A stretch of DNA of 64,000 bases, taken from contig VYZB01000145.1 of NCBI GenBank assembly GCA_013397455.1, positions 177,578 to 241,577 on the forward strand. Reading direction: 5' to 3'. This document shows positions 13,078 to 26,100 of the stretch, one piece after another. This DNA comes from Crotophaga sulcirostris (lineage: Eukaryota; Chordata; Aves; Cuculiformes; Crotophagidae). Under the pieces are notes generated by a model. It ran no database searches. It had not been told where the DNA came from and saw nothing but the letters and a program-made list of their open reading frames with translations. Positions within the stretch are counted from its first letter, which is position 1, and each line of letters begins with the position of its first letter. Made by a program: the position numbers and the translations under genes.

Positions 13078-13610
13078 CCTCTGCTCCACCCTTGTGAGAC
13101 CCCACATGGAACCTTGTGTCCAGTTCTGGAATCCCCAACATAAGAAGGATATGGAAATGTTGGAACAGGTCCAGAGGATGATCAGAGGGTTGGAGCCCCT
13201 CTGCTGTGAGGACAGGCTGAGAGAGTTGGGGTTGTTCAGCCTGGAGAAGAGAAGGCCCTGGGAGACCTCATAGCGGCCTGCCAGTACCTGAAGGGGCTGC
13301 AGGAAAGCTGGGGGGGGGGCTTTTTACAGGGGCCTGGAGTGACAGGATGAGGGGGAATGGCTTTAAATTGGAAGGGGGGAGAATTAGATTAGACATGGGG
13401 AAGAAATGGTTCACGATGGGGGTGGTGAGGCCCTGTCCCAGGGTGCCCAGGGAAGTAGTGGATGGAATTGTTCCAGGCCAGGATGGATGGGGCCTGGAGC
13501 AGCCTGGGCTGGCGGGAGCAGTCCCTGCCCATGGCAGAGGAGGGTTGGAACCAGGTGATCTTTAAGGTCCCTTCCAACCCAAACCATTCTACGATTCTAC
13601 AATTCTGTGA
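13078..13610 (+). mobile_element. CR1 LINE, 5'-truncated, old-type tail
   Basis: This is the longest old-type CR1 here, about 530 bp. It starts in the late ORF2 coding region ('cttgtgagaccccacatgg'), passes the 'gagagttggggttgttcagc' block that encodes the post-reverse-transcriptase C-terminal region, and ends in the 3' UTR with three ATTCTRYR-type octamers at about 13587-13610. The frame is broken: the 72-codon frame at 13347-13565 retains a REVVDG-like remnant of the usual 'LPREVVES' end. A run of G at about 13311-13319 marks a local expansion. It is an inactive relic. Confidence 0.95.
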
Positions 13611-15330
13611 TTTTCAATTAACAGCTCTGTTTTAAACTATGCTTCACAGTAAGTACTCACTTTAGGAAACAGGTGTCTGAAATTGACTTTAGACTGGTTT
13701 TTTTTCCCCTTCATATTTCTAGAAACGCAGATCGTGCCAGAATGTGAATTAAATTGAAAAACACTCTCCTCAGCACAATGTGCACAGAATGTACCTTTTA
13801 AGTCTGATTGGGGTGGACTTGTTCCCAGCAAAGTCCTTCCTATGCTGCCCCAGAGCTCTGCACCCAGAACTGCACTCATGCAGATGGAGCTGTGGAAACA
13901 AGGCTGACTTCCAAGCCCATTGTTTTTTCTTACCATAAATATTCTCAGAAAGGAAAATCTAATGAAATGAAATGAAGTGATTTCACAAGATTTTGTCTTT
14001 GTGTCCCAGTAATCATTTGGCCTTTCTGTTAAGGCTTTATTATTCTCAAACATAAATCTATATGATTCCCATGCAGATGAAACGCTAACACAGATGATAA
14101 TTTAAAACTCTCCTTATTATTCCTTACAAGAACTTCAATAAATCATTATAGTATTATCATTATTCAGACTTGTTTTGACAAGGCTACAACCTTCATGTTT
14201 CAGAATGAGCTAGGTCTGAATTTATCTAAGCCCAGGGTACTATATGTGTTCTGAAAATGTCATGAAATTTTCACTGCCATATATCTTCACAGTGCTAATT
14301 TACCACCAGAACCATATGTTCCTAATCTTAGATTATGACTGTATAAAACCCTCAAAATTGTGTTCATTAAAAGTATGCCTGTGGTTAGGTCAGCCTATCT
14401 CTATTTATTTCAGGTATAAGGTAGGGTTCATATTCTATTGCAAGTCTTTTGGTACCACACATAGGAATGGAGCAGAGGAACTGAGGAGAAAAGCAAATGT
14501 GAGTACAAGACATTTTTTTGTCCATGAAAGGAAAGTTCATATTGTCATTCAGAGGAATGTGTACACATTAAACATTTTCTACACTCCTAAAATATAATTT
14601 AAATGTTGGCACAGAAATAAGATGCCAAAGGTGATTTTTTAAAAGGGTGTTTTTCTCTTCATAAATATTCCGGGTTATAGTTTAGGTTCTTTTTAACAAG
14701 TTGGAAAAAAAATACTGTCAAGAACACCGAAGCAAAAAAGTATCCAAAAAGAAAAACATCTATCAAACCCAAGCATTTTGAATATGTCAGCTATGGTTGA
14801 CTGTCCTGCTCTCATACCCTCAAAATGGTGCATGAAGCAGAGAGATGCTTCTAAATATGTTGTTATACATAAGGATGTTCTTTGAAGGGGATTCCAGTTA
14901 TCGTGCGTTTACAAGAAATGCCATGCAGTAATGTTAATTCATTTTTGGTGTTGTCATTTAAGGAAGTTAAACAGATACATAAAAATTACATGAGTTGTTG
15001 GCACGCAAGATATTGCTTCCTGGGGACTGCAGCAAGTTACTGAAACCTTTTTGAAATGATGTCAGGATTTTTTTGTAATTGAATATGCATATTTTGCATG
15101 TTGGAGGCTGACATACACTTTTCTTTTGGCAGGCTCTTTCAACAGATGCACATGTTGAGGCCCTACTCTAGAAGGTCTTACAGCATACGTAAGTCAATAT
15201 ATGTGCATAATTTATAAAACTGAGCAGTGGAACATAGCTTTTCCATCAAATTTACACGATCATATTTCCACTGTTTTGGTTTTTTTGCTTAAGGAAAACA
15301 GGATGCAGAGGCACCAATGACATCAAGATG
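13611..15330. other. Noncoding stretch with two medium open frames
   Basis: Two frames of moderate length, 13637-14053 on minus (138 codons) and 14244-14597 on plus (117 codons), were examined. Neither has a recognisable domain, signal peptide or repeat structure. I treat both as chance frames. No other structure is apparent. Confidence 0.55.
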
Positions 15331-15394
15331 AATGAATGAATATATAAATAAATAGATAGATAGATAAATAAATAAATAAACAAATAAATAAATG
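15331..15394 (+). repeat. (AATA)n/(GATA)n tetranucleotide microsatellite
   Basis: A compound tetranucleotide array: GAAT units, then ATAA, then ATAG, then (AAAT)n with one C interruption. It is likely to vary in length between individuals. Confidence 0.92.
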
Positions 15395-17524
15395 TGGAAT
15401 GAGGAACTAAACCTTATTAGCTAATTCTACTAGAAACTGACACTTTTTTTCTGAAGGAAAAATACGAATGGAAAACAGAAACAAAGGAGAGTATTGAAAA
15501 CTTGTAATTAGTCTTTCAATCCATACTCTCAAGTCCCTGAATGTTTCTCTTTAATTAGCTTGTCTTTCAATTTCTTTCAGGTTTTGATGAAAGAGATAAG
15601 AAGAGGCAAGGTTATAGTGAGCAGAAACCATTTTCAAAACACATCTAAATTGTTCATAATATTAGTTAGAGTTGCTGTGTATCTTCCAGTTCTTTATATT
15701 GCCATCATGCATTCTAAGTATAAGAAAGGGAAGACACAATAAATATGCTGGTGGGGAGAATGGATTGTTGTGTCGTAAACATGATGCTATGGCGACTGAA
15801 GGTCACTGAATTCAACCCACTAATTTCTGGTACTGCCATAGGGATTAGAAATTCGTTGGTAAAGTCATTAATTTAATCCATCATCAGCCATTTTCTATAA
15901 AGAGCAAAGGTTGTGTACATATTAAGATAAGGACTGCTTGACTTTTTTGACTTGCTATCATATTTTCAACAATGAAATTACAGCATACTAGCTAATTGAA
16001 ATCTTAAAAGGGAGTAAAGTTCTCAGAGTATAGCGATGGTTTAATTTATTTCCTATATTTTCATAAGCAAAGAATGAGAGTCATATACTCTTGGCCATAG
16101 AATCAATAAATATTATAATAAGTATCATCAATATCCAGTATTTCAGCTGTACCTAGTGAATGCTTGTACAGAATACCCTGTATACCCCTAATAACACTAG
16201 GGTAAGGGTTTCAGAGCTGTTATTGTACAAAATAACTGTGAACTGTGATTGCTGTAAATTAAAATACATTTTATTAATTATGAATCATACTAGCATAGTG
16301 AGTGACTTATTGGAACAATTTTGAAATATTAAAAAAACCAATGATCTCTTGCAAGGATCCCTCACTTTTTTTTTGTTTAGCCTTTGTTTTATATGCTGCA
16401 TAGGAAAAAGATGTTAACAAAAATTTATTACTCCAAAGATAACAAATAAACAACAATCCTGACAGCTTCATAAAAAGTTCATGCTATTGCATGATAATGA
16501 ACAAGAGCTATTATAGTGACAAGCATTGGCTGCCAATTTTAGTAACAGCTTTCAGTCACAAAGTTTAACTTTGGACACGAGCTTTCTTAAGAATATAAAA
16601 TAATCGGGTATAAGCCTTTAAGTTTTGTCTCATTTTATGACAGCAAAAGCATTTCCATGGGAGGAAGTGGAGTATTTAACAAAATACACGAGATATTGCC
16701 CTGCTGGGCACACTTTACTTCTGAGTGAGCTGATGCAGATAATGACTGCAACATTTCTGAGTGTCAGGAATATAAACTAGCTCTTGTCACTAATTATTGC
16801 CACCAGACCACACTTCCATTAGCCAAAAGATTTTTCATTTCAAGGAAGATGCCTGGAGATTGGTGCTAACCAAATGTCATTTTCAAAAAATCCTGTCTTA
16901 ACACAGCTGAAAGAATCACAGGGAAAATAGACCAAGGCTTAACTACAGCTTTCACATTCCCAGCAACTTTTAATTGCTTTCTACTGCAGGCACTGCTTTT
17001 AACACCTTACCGTCATAAATTTCAAATAAAATGATAATGATGTCAAAGACATGATGTTAGATCTGGCTTCAAGAACATAGTTTATGTATACAGCAATAAA
17101 CTTCCTTCTGTAATAGAGAGAACTCGCTAAGAATTCAGCTTTATCAAGCGTATCATAATACAAACAACCAGAATAATGAGTCTAAGGACAATTTCCCAGT
17201 ATGCAGATGTGATTAAATTGGCTGGAACATCAAGTAATGAGGAGTAATAAAGAAGGACTTGAATCACTGAAGAAATACGCCTGAGCTAATTTATAGTAAA
17301 TAGGTTTTGACAAAGACGGATGTATCATTGTGTGATAAAAGGGAAGAAAAGTCATCTTTGTGAACAGAAAGATGGAGAAGTCTTCTGATTTCAGACAGCT
17401 AATCCACACCTCTGCCAATACCCCATACAGTGTACTACATATATGAGCAGCACTTCATATATAAATATTGTCCCACAGCGACTGTAATATGAAATAAAAA
17501 GAAAGACTGTGAAGTATCAAAAGG
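15395..17524. other. AT-rich noncoding stretch
   Basis: Nothing identifiable. Frames are near 60 codons and lack motifs. The part at about 16690-16900 has a balanced, word-rich composition that could be a conserved noncoding element, but nothing here proves conservation. Confidence 0.6.
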
Positions 17525-17675
17525 AAGCAAATGGAAGGGGAAGGGAAAAAAAGAACAAAACAAAACAAACAAAAAACCCACAAACCAAAAACCTCAACAA
17601 CAACAAAAAACCCAACCCAAAACAAAACAAAAAACAAGCAAACAAAAAAAACCCAAACCAAAAATTAAACCAGAG
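17525..17675 (+). repeat. A/C-rich low-complexity tract
   Basis: About 150 bases are almost entirely A and C on the plus strand, built from irregular CAAAA, CAAA and CCCAA units after a GGAA-rich lead-in. It is open in one frame on each strand only because such sequence encodes few stops (Lys/Asn/Gln-rich on plus, Phe/Val/Leu-rich on minus). It may derive from an old poly(A)-like tract. Confidence 0.85.
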
Positions 17676-20079
17676 GAATATGAGTGAGGAAATCTGGAGG
17701 TTTTGAATATTTTCAAGCTATTCTGGAACCTTCAAAGCTAGACTGAAACCCAGATTGAAGAAAAGAATCTTACTTTAGTAGGAAAATTCAGTAGATTAAA
17801 TACTCAGCCCTTTTCTATGTTTGAATATTTATCATACTTTTTAAGATAAATATTGAGTCCTGGTTGCTTTTTCAAGCAGAAAAAAATGTTACTAAAAGTT
17901 AGCTTTGAGAAGGTAGCAGTATTTTTTATTCCCTCTTAATTTACCACAGTTGCCACCGATGGTCTGAATTTAAACAGAATTTAACAATTTATTTTACCTT
18001 CAGAGCAAGCTGTTTTAATCAGTTCCTCTCTCTCATCTCTTCAACCTGATATCTCAGCAATAACCACAAATGAATCCCAATGTTAAATCTGTGCCAATAC
18101 CATCTTCACCTGTACAGTACACAGAGAAGCAGCTGGATTCAGAAAAGCAGAACTCACTTTTTGCACACCCAGTGATTTCATCCAGACACTGAAATTTAAA
18201 ACCCTAAATGAAATTGAATAACCAAGGGCTATCTATGCCCTTAATTTGGGCAATGAGACTAATTCCCAAAATTATTGAAACATAATGTAAAGCAGAATAA
18301 TGACATTTGTTTTCCAGCTCTAATTTTTCCTGATATTCGAATACATCAGGTGCCTGTTGCAGCTACCAAGATATCTGTGCACTAAGAAAGCAAGCAAGGT
18401 TAATGTTAGTGCTTTCATTTTTTTGACTACAGCAGCTGAGTGAAGTGGACTGTAAACTGGAGGTTTTTGAGATTTTCATTAATATCCATTCCTGGAATAA
18501 GTCTGATGACATATTAAGATGAAATACAACAATAAGAAGCAGAAAAGACATTTTTCATACCATCTATTGACCAGAAAATGAGTTAAAGTTTTAACATAGT
18601 AGAATTTATGCTATATTAGTTCTTGTTCTTTAAAGAATGAAAATGAGAGTTCTTTATGTTTTAGGCTTTCATTATTATAATAAAGTTGCTTTACGTAAAG
18701 TAACACAAGATACACAGCCCCTGCCTGTCTCATTTTGTAGACTGAGATTGTCTTTTTGCTGGTTTGCATATACCTGTCCTGTTTCTTTGATGCATAGACA
18801 CATATTTCTAACAGTAATTATTATAAGCAGTGCTTACATGTTGCAGTACTCTTCAATTTCCCATCTTTTCTAATAAGCAAATGTGTACAGTCAGAGGGAG
18901 CAGAAGACTACAAGAATCTGAAATCATATGATGAGATGAGTAGGTTTTATTACCAGGTTTGTCTGTCTGCTGAAAGGATTTGCTAGTAGCTCATTGTATT
19001 TGCACGAAATTAGGCGTGCTTAGACTGCAAGAATTCATTCAATGTGAAACTTTGCAAAAGAAAGAGCGTTCTTGCAACTAGATCTCTGCAAACCTGTATA
19101 GATTTTCTGAAATAGAGTTTGTACCTGAAAGAGCCCAATTTTCCCAAGGTCAGATTGCTCTATGAACTCAGATATGATTTATGCATGGTAACATAGATCA
19201 AAAGTGTGTCAGGAGAAGGACATAATTATATGAGACAAAATATGAAAAAATAATGAGGCCGTTCCCTATTCAGTTTTTTATATACAGGCCTTAATCCTTT
19301 CCAGAGAAAGAAAGATAAGAAACATGAGTGCAACAGGGTATTTCAGATCCAATTTTATATCTTGTGCTCTTGATTCTTAAACAAGGATTTTATGCTAAAA
19401 AAAATAATTACATTTTGGACAACACTGACCTTTTCTGTCTGATATGATTAAGACATATATACTGATATAAATATACATAATATGTAAATACAGACTCACT
19501 AGTGTATAATCTCTTGACCACAATCTTGAACACAAGAAGAGGCACAGAAATGTATGAAAAACTCAATCATGTGTGATCACATGAGGATAAATAAGTAGAT
19601 AACAAAGGATTTTGTTAGCACTGCTGAAATATACACATTTTCATTTATGACACTAAGGCAATTCTTTAAATTCTGCAACTGCAGCGTAACTTTAAAATTA
19701 AGCATTAATAACATATTAAAACTTTAAAGAGAACAAGTCAAGGACAAAGTCAGATTCAAGTTATAATAAGGCAAACATAACCTTTTAGTAAGATAAATTT
19801 GAATAGTTCCCCAATCTGATTAAAAACGCATTCAACTCAGTGCTGTCACAGGTGAGACAAAGTAAGCCCACGGTCGATTTGATAGTGGGGTTTATTTAAA
19901 AACCTGGGAGATTCATTTATATCCCACCTGGTTTTCTCACAAGCTTGGTCACTGCCTCCCCGTGCTCCACCAGGTTTCCTACATCTCCAGTCCTCCTCAG
20001 AGCGGTGGATGCTGTCTCAGCGAAGTTGGGCAGAAATTTGTGCCAGTGCATGCCATGCTGCTGCTTGCAGGTACCTTTC
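17676..20079. other. Noncoding stretch ending in a GC-richer block
   Basis: No gene. From about 19862 to 20079 the composition becomes richer in G and C and contains 'gggtttatttaaaaacc'. This part abuts a CR1 3' end on the plus strand and may be upstream CR1 or another element too diverged for me to assign. Confidence 0.5.
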
Positions 20080-20147
20080 TAGAGCATCACCCAAGGACCC
20101 TGGGCATCCCTTTTCCAATCTAGGCTATTTTATGATTCTATGATTCC
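20080..20147 (+). mobile_element. CR1 LINE 3' remnant
   Basis: A short remnant with 'ttccaatctaggctatttta' followed by two ATTCTATG-type octamers, the hallmark of an old CR1 3' terminus. The upstream part is too diverged to delimit with confidence. Confidence 0.75.
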
Positions 20148-23100
20148 CAAACACATATACCCAACTATCATCTAACTCGTAGCATTCACAATCTGAACTC
20201 TACTTTTACCTGCTCTTTGATTACTTTCCTGCTGAAGCTGAAGAGCTAGTCCTTCTTTCCATGGCTGCACTATAAGACCTATCCATCTTAGAAGAAAGAG
20301 CTGGAAGGGACAATAATATTTTATACTGCAAGCATCTGCTATTCTACCATAACTGAATAAATGGCACACCTAAGAATTTGACTGTTATAGAATAAATAAA
20401 TCAGATTAGACAGCATAATGTATATATGTTGTCACAGAACATTAGACTTGGAAAGAAGGCTCATTTGCTTACTTGGTTCACCCCCATGGAAAGAAGAATT
20501 AAGCCATATATTCTCTTGAGCTTTATGCAAACAGGTTTTTACATGTCTGTGATTATGAGATTTCCATTACTTTTCTTGAAAGATTTGTTCATAATCTTGG
20601 AATATGACTCTAGCATTGATGAATTTTTTTTCACATAAATACAGTGAAACCTATTGATAGTGGATGTCATCCAGTAATCCCCCTCACCAAGGCTGGTTTG
20701 TTTTGGCTGGGAAAATTTATGATATTGAAAACTTAAATGTCTATTTTTGAAGTAAATGCTCATTTTGCAGTGAGGCACAGCGTAGCTGATGAGAATTGTC
20801 TTTACAGCCTAAAGACTACAGAAACCTGTGAAGAAAATATAGCAGTGATCTTTCATACTGAAGAAAAAACAACCACAAGTGAATGATTTGTGCATAAATC
20901 ACTCTTCAGAGAGACTGAAAGCATATATGAAAGTTTGACACATTATTTCTCTTCCATGTGCTCAGAACTGATTGACGTTAAACATTAAAAATCTCATAAA
21001 ATAATTAAACTCTAAAAATTAATCACCGTCAATATTTGCTTTCTTATGATAAACTACAGATAGTTCCCAGTAAGGTTTTCTTCTAATCTCAAGATCTTGA
21101 TATTCATGGAAGTTTTCATTGTGTCACTTATAGGTATCAATTTAGACATTTTAACATCTAAAAATTAGTCACACAGCAGGAGACTCAGCATGAAAGCTAA
21201 ATACTGCACACTAGGAAAGTAATTGCCTACACCCAGAAAAAAATAAAATAATTTGCATAGGAACTACTCTGAAGTTGTCATCCAAATTAGGGCTTCTCCA
21301 CCCCTTGGAAATTCAGAGCAGAGTTCACTTCCAGGAGTACACATGCAGTAAAAGAGGAGATGACCTTTTGCTCAACATCTACTTGGTTAAATAAAATAGG
21401 AGAGCTTGTTTGTAGACAGCATTTGTCCTAGAGATGTGGACCTGCAGGTTCTACTTCTCCAAAGCACGTTTCACTGATTAAACTACTGAAAGAAACCTCA
21501 ACCAAGACTGAGATCCTTACAGTCTGGGAAAACTGAACAACTAGGAAAAAAAAATAAAAAAAGCCACAAGGGAGGCTGGCTTGGCATCATTCTTTTAAAC
21601 ACAGAGCTGTTGAAGTGAGGTCATAATGCTGTTATAGCATGGTCTGATTCAGGGGTGTTTTAATAAAAAATGCATAATCAAACAAAGATGGAAGCCCAAA
21701 ACCCTCTCAGAGTTAAATGAGCAATTTACCATAAAATCTGTGCATTTTTCATTTTAACATTATCCTTAAAAAGCACTTTGGACATTTATTTCATGCCATT
21801 TCCATTTTTTATATATATATTGCCCGATTTGTAACAGAAAACAATTTGGAAATTATAAACTTGGCTAGAAAGGGGGTTTGCTACTTTTCTTCCTAAAAGT
21901 ATGTTGTTGTGTTACGCAGAGGAGCCAGCTTTTGACACATGATAACGTGTGTTATCTTTTAATGCCTTCTCCAATGACTTCTGCCATCTGCCTGGAGCTG
22001 CAAATATCATTTGGGACAGAAAAATAAGAAAAAGAAGGAAAAACACTGAAACTAAAGCATCAAAAATACTAAGATCATATCAACACAGAAATATATAAGA
22101 AATTTTTAAAGAAATCAACAGAATTGGTTTTGCTAGTAGAAATACCAGAAAAAAAAATAAGGAAAAATAAGATTCAATAGAGGAGAAAAGAAAGACTGAA
22201 AAATTTAGTAGTGGAAAGAGTGAATAAGAAGCCACATAGGTGTACATATAGTATGGGGTCATCAAAACAAATAGTACATAATGGAAAGGAGATATAACAA
22301 GTCATTATGTATTTAGGACACTCAATTAAAAGAAAAGTAGTAGTGGAAGAGATCTACAAGCAAAAAAATAGTTTCTGCTTGCTTTTGAAAAGATTTTATT
22401 TTTAAAATCCTGATAAATCTCTTTAGAGAGGTGTTACCAGATCAGTTTGAAACCTTCATAGAAGTCATTCCAGTAACTAAACAAAGTTGACAGCCTGCAT
22501 CTTAAACCTTTCTGGAACTTCAAAATAGCTGGTATGTTTGTAAAACAAGAACATATTGGCAATGGCTTTTTTTAAATCAAACATATCTTTGCAATTTCTG
22601 TGCCATAGCACATCACAGCTGATTATATCATGTTACAGTATGTGTTGATGTAACCATAGCAATCATTAAATTCATTCTTGGAATTTTTAGGTCACATGGA
22701 TTCTCCAAACTGTTCAAACATTTGTTCTAAAAGCGCAACATTTTCTTTTTAAAAATTATTTATTTGTAAAGGAATTTCAGATTTTTTCATAGAATGTTCA
22801 GATGCTAAAGGAGTTGTTGTGCATATATAGTCCAGTCTAATGTACTTATTTCATGCTTACATTTCTCATTTGCTGTTAATCAATCTGAATTAAGTACAAT
22901 CTACTGTGCCCGCTACGCATGATGCTCGGCATCGATCAATTCACTACACATTTATGCATTGCTTTAAAACCTGATCTGGAAGATATAAGCAGTAATTCCC
23001 TGGGGATCCAAGAGTCAAGACCCCTTAGAAGTACAACAGTAAGTGATAAAGGAGATTGTTTAATTATAAACATGAGTACAGGTTATTTGCAGTCTCAATA

Positions 23101-26100
23101 AGTCATCCAACAATATCTACACCAGAAAAGAATTTTAATTCTCCCTTTCAAGGAAGAGCCCTGACCTATAATTTGCCTTTATTGAGCAGATAATGGAAAG
23201 ATTATATGATGAGACTGAAGAGGGAATACTCACATATTAACAACAGGTCTTGTGTTTTACTTTGCAATGAGATTTTTTAAATATTGGCATTTAGGAGGTG
23301 TTAAACTGCTGTACCGGTCCGCAGCAGTATAACAGAATATAATGACAAGTAAATAAGTACGGGTTAAGAAATACTCAGAAACGTATAGGGTGGCAGGCAA
23401 GAAAACCATCAAACCTTTGGAAATGGAAGTATGGGATAGATTTCTAGAATTTTTTTTAGTTTTGTGGGATGAGAAGAAGAGCAGCCACAAGAATGCTGGA
23501 GTAATTTCTCAGTTCGTTTTAGTGATCACAATTATCTCAGCCCCAAAAGCAACGCTGCATCTAACGATAATTGCTTCTGTGTGACCAGTGGTTGAAACAA
23601 ATATTGATCACATAGAGCATAATGCAAAACTAGGTTTATTTGTTCTGATCAAACTTTCCAAGCAGTTTATTATTTTCAAACATAGCATGAGGTAAGGAAC
23701 AGTTCCAAGTGGGACAGTATACAAGTTCCTTTGACATCTTCTGTTTGCCAACCAGACTGTGAATGAATCTACATCTAACTCTCATTAGAAACACCTCTGG
23801 CTAAAATTTTCAAATTTGCTTTCTGAAGATGGGGTATTAAAATAATCGCCTTAATTTTGACTCTTCGTAAATATTCAAAAAATTTAAAAAATCAAAAATT
23901 CCCAATGCCTTTCTCTGCAGTTTTAAAGCTGTTGATTTGTTTAAATTACATTTCAAGTCACAACAGTCCTAGAAATTGAGTTTGTAATACATAGTAATAG
24001 CTCAGAGCGTGTTACCATCCAAAGAAACTCTCGAAATTCATGAGTAACATCCTTATGCTCAATACCTGAGACATTGCCTTCATGTTCTAAATCATTTCAA
24101 TGATTAAAAAGTGATTTGCAGACAGGGCAGAAAAAAAAAAATAACTAAACCTGTGTTATTCTAGAGTTAGTGCATCTTACAAGGCTAAGTAAAGGAGTGG
24201 TCTGTATCCATCACCTAATGACATTATAAATCTTTGTACCTTGCAAGGCAATGACATGAAAAATTGGAGCGAACAAGCAAGAGATGCACTATTTGTAAGC
24301 CTCAAAGGAAAGGTTAATGCAAGTTAAATATTGACATGTCAGCAATAAGGATTATAGCAATTATAAATTTGCACTAATGCCAGCTGCTGTTTAATTATTA
24401 TGTGACACTGACAGGTCAGCCTGGTAAATTGACAGCTGAAGGCATTTACCTTATAGGAATAATTCAAGATCTTTGGAACAGGCTCTGATCTCAGTCACAA
24501 CAATTCAATCCTATGCATAAATCTCCTAGAGTCAGGGGAGTTAATTCATATTCCCAGCAGCAAGAGTAGAATCTGCTGCTGTGTCACATGTTGTAGCCAT
24601 TTTCCCAAGTGTCAGGAAAGTAAATAATTACTTATTGTGCAAAGATACAATAACACACTTCCTCTCTTCTTTCCTTTAAGTCACTCTTTGAAGAACCACA
24701 TTAGAACACGTGTAAATACTGTTAGTATCTGCCTGAAAAAAAGGGGGGGAGGGAAAGTAAGAAATGTGAATTTTTACTCTAAATGGATGTGTTTTAATTA
24801 ATGTCAGTAATAAAACCTGAGCTTTTGGGAAGTGCTTGGAAATAAAAAACATGAACATGATGAAGGAGAATTTTGTGGGTTTCTAAGGAAAAAGAAACAA
24901 GCATTGGTTAAAGCAGGAATATTTCTGTAGTACAGGGAAAAGAGTAGATTCAACTTCTCTGCTGAAATTTACTGGGTCTGCTTAAATCATATGTCTGGGA
25001 AAATTAATTCAGTGGCTGCCATTTTGCTGCACTGGCATTGTTCTCTGAGCAATTTTGACATCTAAAAGCACGCAGAAATTACAGTAATAAATGCCTGCAA
25101 ATGACCAACACGAAGCCTGTGAATCACTTAAACTCTAATTAAACCTTCATATACTGAACAAATGGGATTTAACTCGTGGAGAGGTCTTGTCTTGGTCCCT
25201 CAAAAAACTCGTGCATTTCTAAGAGAAGATCAGGTCAGACATTAATTTTCTCCCTTAAGTTGCATCAAAAAATTTCTTATAAAAATTAAGCCATCCTAAA
25301 GTCCTAACAGAGAAAACTCTGCTTTAAAATTAATTCAGTTGATTTTAAAACAAGCAAAAAGAATGTAAAACTGTCCCAAGACAAATTCAAACAGGTAGGT
25401 ACTTCACAATTCTGATCCTGGATATTAGCTGAAAACAAAGAGATAATTAATTCCTGATAGTATCGTCAGGAAGCTGAAATATTAACTTAGGGTTTCTTCA
25501 TAATGAAAATCCAAACTCTGAGATAAGTCTATTTACACCTGACATGGGTTGGTGTTAGCCTGAGTGGATGCTGAGAGGGAAGGATGAAAAACTCAGCACC
25601 TTGAACTCCATTCGCCACTGTCGATCTGGAGATGAACGTGCGTTCCCCCCATGAAAACTTTCTTGTTGTACACAGTACACGTTTTTAAATAAAAATAACA
25701 CACAAATCCCTCAGACTACATCCCTGTTTAAACGTCTGGCAACAAAAATGAGTGCACAGAGCATATGAACAGATGTAAACATGCACCTATAAATGTGCAG
25801 TGAAATGCCAATTCACCTGGCAAATGCAATTTTCAATGTGCCTTTTCTTAGGAAAAGTTGTATATATTAAATATGAGTCTGCAAACCAACTCTTTCTTTT
25901 CATTTCAGCTTTATTATAGTATATGGAACGTAATCTTTGCCATCTCATCCAAATTTGAAAATGTTAGCGATGATTTTGAAAGAGGGTAGCTAATGCCATG
26001 TAACTTTTAACAAAGCCAGAATCTAAGGGATCATACATATATTCATGGGTATTCAGAAGATAACAGCTCATTTTTTTTTTGTAAAATGCCTTTTGACTCA

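Noticed and set aside
13637..14053. 138-codon minus-strand frame as a gene
   Set aside because: No domain, no splice context and no recognised homology. A single frame of this length is expected occasionally in 64 kb.
14244..14597. 117-codon plus-strand frame as a gene
   Set aside because: Biased to AT-rich codons, no motif, no recognised family.
17455..17706. Overlapping frames encoding Phe/Val-rich and Lys/Asn-rich peptides
   Set aside because: Both are translations of an A/C-rich low-complexity tract.
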